Shown here: positions 1 through 7,900 of the stretch, one piece after another
Position numbering within the stretch: the first letter of the stretch is position 1
How the letters are laid out: every line of letters begins with the position of its first letter
NCBI GenBank assembly: GCA_964538565.1
Contig: CAZIGW010000071.1
Location: 1-14,643 of the forward strand
Length of the DNA: 14,643 nucleotides
Reading direction: 5' to 3'
Source: CAYVBN01 sp964538565
GTDB lineage: Bacteria > Pseudomonadota > Alphaproteobacteria > Rhizobiales > Xanthobacteraceae
The notes under the pieces: model-generated
What the model saw: the letters and a program-made list of their open reading frames with translations, nothing else
What the model was told of the DNA's origin: nothing
Databases searched by the model: none
Made by a program: the position numbers and the translations under genes

Positions 1-455
1 TCCAGCGCGGCACCGCGACCGTCGTGCGCGAGGTGGGCAAGCCGGTCGCCGGCAAGACAGGCACGACCAACGACGAGAAGGATGCCTGGTTCATCGGCTT
101 CACGCCCGACATCGCGGTCGGTGTCTACATCGGCTACGATAAGCCGCGCCATCTCGGCCGGGGCGCCACCGGGGGCCACGTGGCGGCGCCGATCGTCAGG
201 GATTTCCTCAAGATGGCGCTGGCCGACAAGCCGGCCGTGCCGTTTCGGGTGCCGCCGGGAATCAAGCTGATCCGCATCGATCCGAAGACCGGGATGCGGG
301 CGGGTCCGGGTGGGCCGGCCATTCTCGAAGCCTTCAAGCCCGGCACCGCGCCGCCCGACTCCTCGGCCGTCATCGGGGCGGACTACGGCGGCACGCTCAC
401 CGTGAGCCCCGAAGCCGATCGCGCGATCCGGTCGGGAACCGGCGGCCTCTATTGA
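1..455 (+). CDS. mrcA: Penicillin-binding protein 1A, C-terminal end (partial)
   Basis: This is the last ~150 codons of a bifunctional class A penicillin-binding protein, which polymerises and cross-links peptidoglycan on the periplasmic side of the inner membrane. The open frame enters the window at base 3 with no start, so the 5' part lies upstream. The transpeptidase KTG box is visible as KTGTT at bases 54-68, followed by NDEKDAWFIGFTPD and GVYIGYD, the usual sequence after that box in PBP1A. The catalytic SxxK and SxN motifs and the glycosyltransferase domain are outside the window. The tail is short and Gly/Pro-rich and ends at TGA 453-455. prfB follows about 110 bp downstream on the same strand; I recall this neighbourhood from rhizobial genomes. 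The stop codon lies inside a 19-bp tandem duplication. The family call is secure; 1A rather than another class A paralogue is inferred from the tail and context. Confidence 0.9.
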   Translation, partial: QRGTATVVREVGKPVAGKTGTTNDEKDAWFIGFTPDIAVGVYIGYDKPRHLGRGATGGHVAAPIVRDFLKMALADKPAVPFRVPPGIKLIRIDPKTGMRAGPGGPAILEAFKPGTAPPDSSAVIGADYGGTLTVSPEADRAIRSGTGGLY

Positions 456-487
456 CGGATGTCGCGCGTATTGACGGATGTTGCGCG
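450..487 (+). repeat. 19-bp tandem duplication across the PBP1A stop codon
   Basis: Bases 450-468 and 469-487 are two adjacent copies of the same 19-mer, differing only at 463 (c) versus 482 (t). The first copy contains the stop codon of the penicillin-binding protein gene. Each copy contains TTGACG, which resembles a -35 hexamer, so the duplication doubles a possible promoter element ahead of prfB. I see no convincing -10 at the right distance from either. It looks like a recent slippage duplication. Confidence 0.85.
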
Positions 488-566
488 CACGCGCCGCAAT
501 CGCTAAATCCCGCACGACTCGCAATCATCGGGGGGCTCGGAGCCGCCCTCATCCGGAATGATCCGC

Positions 567-1698
567 ATGCGCGCTGAAACGCAGGGCATCGTCGAAGAGA
601 TCAAGCAGTCGGTCGGACTGCTGAGGAGGCATCTTTGACGTCGACAAGGCCCGCGCGCGCCTGGCTGAGCTGAACAAGCTCGCCGAGGATCCGAACTTCT
701 GGAACGATTCCCAGCGCGCCCAGCGCGCAATGCAGGAGCGCAATGCGCTCGAAGACCAGCTCACCGCCATCTCCCGCATCGAGCGGGAGCTCGATGATCA
801 GGTGACGATGATCGAGCTCGGCGAGGCGGAGAAGGACCAGACCGTCATCGCCGACGCCGAAGCTGCGCTCAAGACGCTCAAGGCCGAGGTCACGCGGCGT
901 CAGCTCGAAGCGCTGCTCGCCGGCGAGGCGGATGCCAACGACAGCTATCTCGAAGTCCACGCCGGCGCCGGAGGCACCGAGAGCCAGGACTGGGCCGCCA
1001 TGCTCATGCGCATGTACGTGCGCTGGGCCGAGCAGCATGGCTTCAAGGTGGAATACCTCGAGGAAACCGAGGGCGAGGAAGCGGGCATCAAGTCGGCGAC
1101 GATCGAGATCAAGGGCCGCAACGCCTACGGCTGGCTGAAGACGGAGAGCGGCGTACACCGCCTCGTTCGCATCTCGCCGTTCGATTCGAACGCCCGGCGC
1201 CACACGTCCTTCGCGAGCGTGACGGTGTATCCGGTCGTCGACGACCGCATCAAGATCGACATCAAGGAATCGGACGTGCGCACCGACACCATGCGGGCCG
1301 GCGGGGCGGGCGGTCAGCACGTCAACAAGACCGAGTCGGCGGTGCGCCTCACGCATATCCCGACCAACATCGTGGTGGTCTGCCAGAACGACCGCTCGCA
1401 GCATCGCAACCGCGCCCAGGCATGGCAGATGCTGCGTGCCAAGCTCTACGAGTTCGAGCTCAAGAAGCGCGAGGAACAGGCGGCGGCCGAGCAGGCGGCA
1501 AAGACCGACATCGGCTGGGGCCACCAGATCCGCTCCTATGTGCTGCAGCCCTACCAGATGGTGAAGGATCTGCGCACGGGCGTTTCGACCTCCAACACCG
1601 GCGCGGTGCTCGACGGGGATCTCGACGCGTTCATGGAAGCCGCGCTCGCCCAGCGCGCGTTCGGCGGGAAGCCGGCCGAGGTCGAGGACGTGGAATAG
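567..1698 (+). CDS. prfB: Peptide chain release factor 2, with programmed +1 frameshift
   Basis: RF2 recognises UGA and UAA stop codons on the ribosome and triggers release of the finished protein. The gene is read in two frames. The first frame starts at ATG 567 (MRAETQ...) and runs 23 codons to CTT 633-635, then meets TGA 636-638. Skipping base 636 continues at GAC 637 to TAG 1696-1698, giving about 376 residues against 365 in E. coli. In the fused protein the stop-reading tripeptide SPF is at about residues 203-205, in RISPFDSN. The peptidyl-transferase motif GGQ is at 248-250 (bases 1309-1317), in RAGGAGGQHVNKTES. Both positions match the family. The alternative ATG at 558 would add three residues; MRAE matches the start I recall for rhizobial RF2, so 567 is preferred. 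Neither start has a strong ribosome-binding site. Expression should be autoregulated: low RF2 makes ribosomes pause at the internal UGA and shift frame. Confidence 0.95.
624..639 (+). promoter_or_regulatory. RF2 programmed +1 frameshift signal
   Basis: AGGAGG at 624-629 is an internal Shine-Dalgarno sequence three bases upstream of CTT TGA C at 633-639. This is the arrangement known from E. coli prfB, where ribosomes paused at a poorly read UGA slip +1 from CUU to UUU, helped by pairing of the internal Shine-Dalgarno to 16S rRNA. The frame before the site (LLRRHL) and the frame after it (DVDKARARLAELN) together give a continuous RF2 N-terminus, so the split is functional and not a sequencing error. 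Confidence 0.95.
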
Positions 1699-1967
1699 AC
1701 TGCGCGTCGATTCCGCAGCGAACCCCTCGTGCGATTTCAGAGCCAAGCCTGCAGACCGTCGTCGGATCGATTTCCGGCGAAGTGGATCCGGTTCGCCGCA
1801 GAAGATGCGACCAGGGGTGCAGCCTTGCGCACGTCGCGATTCGACTGGCGCGATTGCGAGTCGACTGGCGCGTTTGCGAGCGAAGCGAGTATCGGTTCGC
1901 GTGAAGAAGATGCATCAAGGCAAGAACCTGGAGCCCCGGCTTCGATTCCCTCAAAGCCGGAAAGGCT
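1699..1967. repeat. Intergenic gap filled with short dispersed-repeat sequence
   Basis: No gene is visible between prfB and the convergent ArsC-like gene. The stretch looks like a mosaic of short repeats. A 20-bp unit is tandemly duplicated at 1841-1860 and 1861-1880. A motif of the form CGGTTCGC followed by AGAAGATGC occurs twice in direct orientation, around 1789-1809 and 1893-1914. The element at 1915-1980 recurs inverted near 8700. Short intergenic repeats with CCGGTTCGC and CTCTAGATCGG cores are familiar from Rhizobiales genomes, but I cannot name a specific family from sequence alone. I see no convincing terminator for prfB. Confidence 0.6.
1841..1880 (+). repeat. 20-bp tandem duplication
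   Basis: Two adjacent copies of TCGACTGGCGCGATTGCGAG, at 1841-1860 and 1861-1880, differ at one base (a at 1853, t at 1873). The array sits inside the repeat-rich gap downstream of prfB. Confidence 0.9.
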
Positions 1968-1980
1968 CTAGATCGGAGCG
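1915..1980 (+). repeat. Dispersed intergenic repeat, copy 1
   Basis: Bases 1915-1949 match the reverse complement of 8716-8750 at 34 of 35 positions. After an 11-base insertion relative to the other copy, the similarity resumes with GGCTCTAGATCGGAGCG at about 1964-1980. The right end runs into the 3' end of the ArsC-like gene: its stop codon (reverse complement of CTA at 1968-1970) and the last few codons lie in this repeat-like sequence. The element has no open frame of its own and is probably a small non-autonomous repeat. Confidence 0.8.
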
Positions 1981-2504
1981 TGTTCCAGTCGAACCGGCAC
2001 GTGCCGCGTGGCGATGCCGGCGAGTTCCCGTGCCAGCGAACGGCGGCCCGAGCGCACGGACGGCAGTTCGAGGAATGCCGAGACGCAACGCTGGATGACC
2101 TCGTACATCGCCACGAGCTCGCCGTGGTAGCGGCTCGAATCGGTGAGGGCGCTGGTGTTCGGGATGTTCCAGTGCGCCACCACCGGCGGCCGCGGCCAGG
2201 AGGGGCAGAGTTCCGCGAGCGTCTGGCCGCCGACCGTGACGATGAGATCGAGGTCGCAGCCGTCCGGTCCGAGGAATTCCGTGATCGTCTTCGGCCGCAG
2301 ACCGGCAATCGGGATGCCGTGGTCCCACAGTACGCTCAGGACGGCGTTCGGAATTTGCTCGATCGGCTCGACGCCGGCACTGTGCGCGCGCACCCGGCCC
2401 TCGGCGAACGCGTTGGTGATCGCCTCCGCCATGATGCTTCGCGCGCCGTTGACGCGGCACAGGAACAGAACGTTGGTCGGCTCGGTCTCGTTCGCTCTCG
2501 ACAT
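1968..2504 (-). CDS. ArsC-like low-molecular-weight phosphatase family protein with altered active site
   Basis: The 178-residue protein has the low-molecular-weight tyrosine phosphatase / thioredoxin-type arsenate reductase fold. The phosphate loop is present as VLFLCRVNGARSIMAEA, with Cys16, Arg22 and Ser23 making an intact CX5RS. Typical ArsC proteins have CTGNSARS here. Two later landmarks differ. The TVCD segment, which carries a redox cysteine in ArsC, reads TVGGQ (Gly92), while the following CP cysteine is kept (Cys100). The HWxxxDP loop with the general-acid Asp reads HWNIPNT, so Asn116 replaces Asp. Arsenate reduction by the standard thiol relay is therefore doubtful; phosphate or arsenate binding may remain. 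No arsR, arsB or acr3 gene is adjacent. The chosen start gives MSRANETEP just before the loop; its ribosome-binding site is weak. The C-terminus (EHAPI) runs into the dispersed repeat. The family is sure, the function is not. Confidence 0.75.
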   Translation of the reverse strand: MSRANETEPTNVLFLCRVNGARSIMAEAITNAFAEGRVRAHSAGVEPIEQIPNAVLSVLWDHGIPIAGLRPKTITEFLGPDGCDLDLIVTVGGQTLAELCPSWPRPPVVAHWNIPNTSALTDSSRYHGELVAMYEVIQRCVSAFLELPSVRSGRRSLARELAGIATRHVPVRLEHAPI

Positions 2505-2549
2505 GATGGCAGTCCCGCAGCTTGCCTCACCACAGTCGGTGTCAGGCGG

Positions 2550-2582
2550 AAAAAAGCAACCGCCCGCTGCAATCGCCGTTGC
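2550..2582 (-). terminator. Possible weak terminator between the M23 and ArsC-like genes
   Basis: Read on the minus strand, GCAAC (2578-2582) can pair with GTTGC (2556-2560) across a 17-base loop and is followed directly by six T residues (2555-2550). The stem is only five pairs, so this is a candidate only. It would end leftward transcripts from the peptidase gene before the ArsC-like gene. The rest of 2505-2732 contains a GC hairpin at 2639-2655 (7-bp stem, 3-base loop, no T-run) and no gene. Confidence 0.25.
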
Positions 2583-2732
2583 GCGCTGGTAAAATGGTCT
2601 GCAGCAATTTTTATCGATTGTTCAGCGATGGCGCGCCTCGGCGGCGCGGCCGCCGGGCTGCACGGGCGTACGGAATTTGCGCAGGGATCGAGCGTTCCGG
2701 TCCAGGAACGCGAAGACCTGTGCGTCCGGGTC

Positions 2733-4172
2733 TCACGTCCCCGAGCCGAGGCGAAAGCCGGCACGGAGAAACTTCTGCGGGTCGACGGCCTCGCCTTCGA
2801 CCCGCGTCTCATAGTGCAGATGCGGGCCGGTCGAGCGCCCGGTCGAGCCGAGGCGGCCGATCACCTGCCCGCTCTTCACGTGTTGGCCAACGCCGACATC
2901 GATTTCGGAGAGATGCCCGTAGCGGGTCGACAGCCCGTTGCCATGGCTGATCTCGACCATCTTGCCGTAGCCGCCACTCCAGCCCGCCTGCGTGACCGTG
3001 CCGGAGGCGGTCGCTTCGATCGGCTCGCCGACGTCGCCGCGGAAATCGATTCCCGTGTGCATCGCCGGGCGGCCGAGGAACGGATCGATGCGCACGCCGA
3101 ACCCGGACGTCGTGTCGATCTCGCCGCTCACCGGTTTGCGGATCGGCACCGTGCCGAGCACCCGGTTGAGGCGGTCGACCTGCGCGCGGGCGAAATTGAC
3201 GCGATAGACCTGGCGGTCGAAGGCGCTTGCGCCGACCGGAAGCTTCACCGGCACGAATGGCCCGCCGACGCCGGCGTGCGACGCGGCCTTACCGTCTTCG
3301 AGACCGAGGTCGGCGAGAACGCCGCGCATGCGCCGCGCGCGTGCGTCGTAACTCTCCTCGAGCGCGTTGAGCGAGGCGCTCTGGCGCACCTCGATGCGGT
3401 CGAGCGCGTCCTGCACGCGGGCGAGCACGCCGTCGAGGTCCGCTCGCTCGTCCGGCGCCGTCGATTGAACGCCGCGCAATTCGAGCTGCGACTGCCGGCC
3501 GGGCAGGGCCGGCGCGGCGGCCGGAGCCGATTTCGCCGTGCCGCGGGGCGGCGTCCTGATCGAGCCGGTCGTCGCCGGATCGGCGATGCCGCTCAACGCG
3601 GACGCGCGCGATTCCAGGACCGCCTGGCGCCGCAGCAGTTGATCGAGCTTCTGCTCGAATTGCTCCTGATCGAGCAACTGCCGGCTGGTCATGCGGTCGA
3701 TGCGCGCCCGCAGGTCGGCGATGCGATCCTCGTAGGCGTATTGCATGTCGGCCTGGCGCGCGAGCACGCGCTTGATGACGTCGTCGTGGAAGGCGAAATA
3801 GGTCGCGGTGACGAGCGACCATGCCGCCATGATCACCAGCGTGCCGACGATCGTCCAGAACGCCACCGGGCCGAAACGGATTTGCCGGCCTGCATGCCCG
3901 AGCGTGTAGGGCGCGCCGGCGGTCCGGCGCGCCGCCTCGGGGCGGGCGGGAGCGCGGCGTCGGGCTTCGCCCATCTGGCGCGCAGGCGTGTCGCCCGTCG
4001 AGCGCTCCTCGCGCCGCTCGGTGCGGGCGACGCGATGCTCGCGCGGTTCGTGCTCATGCGCGAACGCAGCGGCCATCTCGCGCGCATCGGCCGGACGCGG
4101 CTCGCGCCGTCCCGCGCCCGGATGGGCGTACACATCGTGGTGGCGCGCGCGGTGGGAAGACGGATGGGACAT
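2733..4172 (-). CDS. Membrane-anchored M23 (LytM) family metallopeptidase
   Basis: This 479-residue protein should be a peptidoglycan hydrolase or hydrolase-related regulator anchored in the inner membrane. The first ~100 residues are His/Arg/Pro-rich and cytoplasmic. A single membrane segment lies at about 103-127 (VAFWTIVGTLVIMAAWSLV). Coiled-coil-like stretches follow at about 135-190 and 242-290, separated by an Ala/Pro linker. The LytM domain covers about 345-475. Its zinc and catalytic residues are present: His372 and Asp376 in MHTGIDFRG, His420 in YGHL, and His451/His453 in HLHYE. This suggests an active endopeptidase. The layout resembles rhizobial RgsM/LmdC-type proteins of polar growth, but orthology is unproven and no bactofilin gene is adjacent. 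The ATG at 4172 has GGAG six bases upstream. Bcp lies 143 bp upstream on the same strand. Confidence 0.88.
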   Translation of the reverse strand: MSHPSSHRARHHDVYAHPGAGRREPRPADAREMAAAFAHEHEPREHRVARTERREERSTGDTPARQMGEARRRAPARPEAARRTAGAPYTLGHAGRQIRFGPVAFWTIVGTLVIMAAWSLVTATYFAFHDDVIKRVLARQADMQYAYEDRIADLRARIDRMTSRQLLDQEQFEQKLDQLLRRQAVLESRASALSGIADPATTGSIRTPPRGTAKSAPAAAPALPGRQSQLELRGVQSTAPDERADLDGVLARVQDALDRIEVRQSASLNALEESYDARARRMRGVLADLGLEDGKAASHAGVGGPFVPVKLPVGASAFDRQVYRVNFARAQVDRLNRVLGTVPIRKPVSGEIDTTSGFGVRIDPFLGRPAMHTGIDFRGDVGEPIEATASGTVTQAGWSGGYGKMVEISHGNGLSTRYGHLSEIDVGVGQHVKSGQVIGRLGSTGRSTGPHLHYETRVEGEAVDPQKFLRAGFRLGSGT

Positions 4173-4315
4173 CGACGCTCCGCGCCGGTCCCGCGGCGGG
4201 CCGGCACATCTGGTCGGTCGATTGAAGCAAGACGTGGTTAATTTTCAGCAAAGTTGCTGCACCGCATCGTGCTTGTCCGCGGACGGGCGTCGGCGCTCGC
4301 TTGCGGCGCGGACGT

Positions 4316-4780
4316 TCACAAGGCGCGGGCGGCTTCGAGGACCTCTTCGGCGTGTCCGGGGACCCGGACCTTGGACCACACGCGCGCGATCCGGGCGTCG
4401 CGGCCGATCAGCACCGTGGTTCGGACGATCCCCATGAACTTTCTGCCCCACATGGACTTTTGGCCCCAGACTCCGTACGCAAGGAGCATCTCGTGCCGCT
4501 CATCGGATGCGAGCGGGGTTTTGTACTTGGCGCGGAATGCCTCCTGGACCCGCACCGGATCGGCCGAGACGCCGACCACGGCGGTGTCGGCGGCTTCGAA
4601 CGCCGCGTGCAGCGCCGAAAAGGCTTTGGCCTCGGCGGTACAACCGGAGGTATCGGCCTTGGGGAAGAAATAGAGAACGAGCTTCCTGCCCTTGAAATCG
4701 GCAAGCCCCACGGTTCCGCCTCCGTCGCGCGGCAGGCGGAAATCAGGAGCCTTCTCTCCGAGGCCGAGATTTGCGACCAT
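4316..4780 (-). CDS. bcp: Bcp/PrxQ-type thioredoxin-dependent peroxiredoxin
   Basis: A 154-residue peroxiredoxin that reduces hydrogen peroxide and organic hydroperoxides in the cytoplasm. The peroxidatic site is PKADTSGCTAEAKAF, with Cys47 preceded by Thr44 in the usual TxxC arrangement. The start APDFRLP, the core LVLYFFPK and the VVGVSADP segment are typical of the family. The second cysteine that many Bcp/PrxQ enzymes place five residues after the first is absent (Lys52), and the protein has no other cysteine. It should act as a 1-Cys enzyme or depend on an external thiol. Such TSGCTAEA variants are, from memory, common in alphaproteobacteria. GAAAGGAAG lies just upstream of ATG 4780. It is divergent from the AsmA-like gene across 168 bp, and the M23 peptidase follows on the same strand. 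Confidence 0.93.
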   Translation of the reverse strand: MVANLGLGEKAPDFRLPRDGGGTVGLADFKGRKLVLYFFPKADTSGCTAEAKAFSALHAAFEAADTAVVGVSADPVRVQEAFRAKYKTPLASDERHEMLLAYGVWGQKSMWGRKFMGIVRTTVLIGRDARIARVWSKVRVPGHAEEVLEAARAL

Positions 4781-4948
4781 GTGCCTTCCTTTCGTCGTTT
4801 TCGCGCGGTCAAGCTGGCCGTTACATCTACATTCGGTGGACGCTGGCGTACCGAGAGGTTTTCATAGCAAGCCTCGGTCCCGGACGGCGAATCGCCGGGG
4901 CTCAGATCGTCCTGGCGGATCAGTGGGTGAGGGGACACCCGACAGGGG

Positions 4949-7900
4949 ATGACGGACAAGAAACACGGTCCGAAACTCGCTGCTCTGCAGGGGCTGGAGG
5001 CGAGCCTTGAACTGCACCGGCGGGCACAGGCGGCCGCGGCCTGTTCCGTCACCGAACGGGCACGTCGCCGCTTCCGCTCGACCTTTGGCCGGCTGCGCGG
5101 GGATTTCGGATTCGACCGCCGCCGCCTCGGAATCGGGCTGCAACACCTTCGAGCATATCTGCGCTCCCTGCCGATCGAGCTTCGTCGGCTCGGCGTCCTG
5201 CTGAGGAGCAGCGCGCGGCTGCGGCGCATCGGCGTCATCGCGGCCGCGGGCCTCGGCGTTCTGTTCGTCGGCATCGGCCTTCTGTGGTGGCGCCTGATGA
5301 GCGGGCCGATCTCCCTCGATCTCGCCACGCCCTGGCTCACCGCGGCGATCGAACAGAATTTCGGCTCGCGCCACCGCGTCGAGGTCGGCGGCACGGTGCT
5401 CGAGCGCGACGAGAACGGGCGCACGGCGCTGCGCATTCGCGACATCCGGGTGCGCGACGCGGACGGCGCGATCGTGGCGAGCGCGCCGAGGGCGGAGGTC
5501 GGCCTGTCGGGCTGGAGCCTGTTCAGCGGCCACCTGCGCGCCCAGAGCCTCAATCTCGTTGGCGCGGAGATATCGCTGCGCATCGAAACGGACGGCCAGG
5601 TCACGGTGTTCGCCGGCCCCGAGAAGCGTCCCCTGGCGACGACTCCGGCGGTCGCCAAGCCGCTGTTGCCGGCGGGATCGCAGGACCACGCGTCGGGCGC
5701 GGCCGGCGGCGGGCTCGATCATCTCGCCGCGCTGCTCGCCTGGATCGACAGCCTGGGCGCGCTCGGTCTCGACGGCTACGATCTTGCAGAAATCGGCCTG
5801 AAGAACGGAAACCTGGTCGTCGAGGACCAGCGCAACGGCAAGCGGCTGAGCTTCAAGAACATCAACTTCAGCCTGACGCGGCCGAAACCCGGCGAGGTGA
5901 CGTTCAGCGTCGGCTCTGACAATCGCGAGAAGCCGTGGGTGCTGGCGGCCAACGTCCAGCCGAGCGGGGCCGGACGGCGCACGGTGAGCATCGAGGCACG
6001 CAGGGTTTCGCTGGGAGACGTGCTGCTGGCGCTGCGCATGGGCGAGGCGCAGTACGACGCCGATCTGCCGGTGTCGCTCAGCCTGCGCGCGGAGATCGGT
6101 CGCGACGGCCATCCCGAGTTCGCGACCGGCCGGCTACTCGCCGGACCCGGGACGGTCACCGACGTGCACGATCCCGACGGCAGTTTCCCGATCGATCGCG
6201 CGGAATTCACGCTCGACTGGGACGCCGCCCGGCGCGCGCTCGCCATTCCGTTCCAGATCGTCTCCGGCGGCAACCGCATCACGCTCGTGGCGCAGGCGGA
6301 AGCGCCGCGTGTCGCCGGCGGGCCGTGGCTGCTCGGGCTGACCGGCGGCACGGTCGTGCTCGCGCCGCCCGAGGGCAGCGACGAAAGTCCGTTGCTGATC
6401 AATCGCATCATGCTGCGCGGTCACGTCGACACCGCGAAACGGCGGATCGAGCTCGATCACGGCGACATCGGCGGCAAGGACGTCGGCATCGCCCTGTCCG
6501 GCGCGATCGACTACTCGGACCCGGACCCGCGCATCGCCATCGGCGTGGCCGGCCAGAACATGACGGTTTCGAACTTCAAGCGCATCTGGCCGGTGTTCAT
6601 CTCCTCGCCGGTGCGCGCCTGGGTGATGGACCACCTGCTGAGCGGACAGGTGGAGCGGCTCGAGATCGCCACCAACGCGCCGCTTTCGACGCTGCGGTGG
6701 GGCGGTCCGCCGATCCCGGATGACGGCCTGTCGATCCAGATCGCCGGCAACGACGCCGTCATCCGACCGGTCGACAGCCTGCCCGCCATCCGCGAGGCGG
6801 ACATCAACCTCAACATCAAGGGACGCGTGGCGACGGTCTCGCTCGGCCACGGCACCGCCGAAGTGTCACCCGGACGCAAGCTGACGATCTCCAACGGCGT
6901 TTTCGAAATTCCCGACACGCAGATCAAGCCGCCGCAGTCGCGCGTGCGCCTGCGCATCGACGGCTCGGTTCCGGCGGTCGCCGAACTGCTTTCGTTCGAC
7001 CGGCTGCGCGACGCCTCCGGCACGCCGCTCGATCCGGGATCGAGCCGCGGCAACGTCAGCGCCCAGGTGTCGCTGGCCATGCCGATCGATCCCAACCTGC
7101 CGAAGGGCGTCGTCAAGTATTCGGTCGTTGCCGACGTGGCGAATTTCGCCGTCGACAAGTTCATGATGGCGCAGAAGATCGAAGCGTCCTCGCTGCGCGT
7201 CGTCGCCGACAACGACGGCTATCTTGCCAAGGGCGACATTCGCATCGGCGGCACGCCGGCCTCGGTCGAATACCGCAAGCCGCGCGGCGACGGCGACGCC
7301 GAAGTGCGTTTCCAGGGAACGTTCGACGACGCGGCGCGCGCGCGGCTCGGCTACGATCTCTACGGCGCCGTGACCGGCGCGGTGCCGATCAAGCTCACCG
7401 GCCGCATCGCCTCATCGAGCGACCGCGAGAACCGTTTCGCCGTCGAGGCCGATCTGACCCAGGCCAAGATCGACAACCTGCTGCCCGGCTGGGTGAAGCC
7501 CGCCGGCAGGTCCTCGCACGCCACCTTCACGCTGATCAGCAAAGGCAAGTCGACCCGCTTCGAAGACCTCGCGGTCGACGGTTCCGGCGCACAGGTGAAG
7601 GGCGCCGTGGAGGTCGATCAGGACGGCGGGATCGTCTCGGCGAATTTCCCGGTGTTCGCGCTGGCCGACGGCGACAAGGCCAATCTCAAGGCGGAACGCG
7701 CCTCGGACGGGACCCTGAAGGTCACGATGCGCGGCGACGTCTACGACGGGCGCGGCTTCGTCAAATCTCTCATGGGCGGGGAGTCGGGCACGGAGAAGGA
7801 GAAGAAGAACAAGCAGATCGGCGACATCGATCTCGACATCAAGCTCGGCGCGGTGACCGGATTCCACGGTGAAGTGCTGCGTGCGCTCGACCTGCGTCTG

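Noticed and set aside
601..1746. Long minus-strand open frame (381 codons) opposite prfB
   Set aside because: It lies antisense to a certain gene, has no recognisable domain and Arg/Ala/Leu-rich composition; it is a product of high G+C third positions.
2639..2655. GC hairpin CGGCGGC-GCG-GCCGCCG downstream of the M23 gene
   Set aside because: There is no T-run on either side, and such stems are expected by chance at this G+C content.
1980..4241. 753-codon plus-strand open frame antisense to the ArsC-like and M23 genes
   Set aside because: It mirrors two genes with intact catalytic motifs on the other strand and has no domain signal.
4246..4259. Inverted repeat CAGCAA-AG-TTGCTG between Bcp and the M23 gene
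   Set aside because: A six-pair palindrome with no match to an operator I know; too short to call without conservation.
4408..6112. Two overlapping 416-codon minus-strand open frames opposite the AsmA-like gene and Bcp
   Set aside because: Both overlap well supported genes, show no family motifs, and have the skewed composition of antisense shadows.
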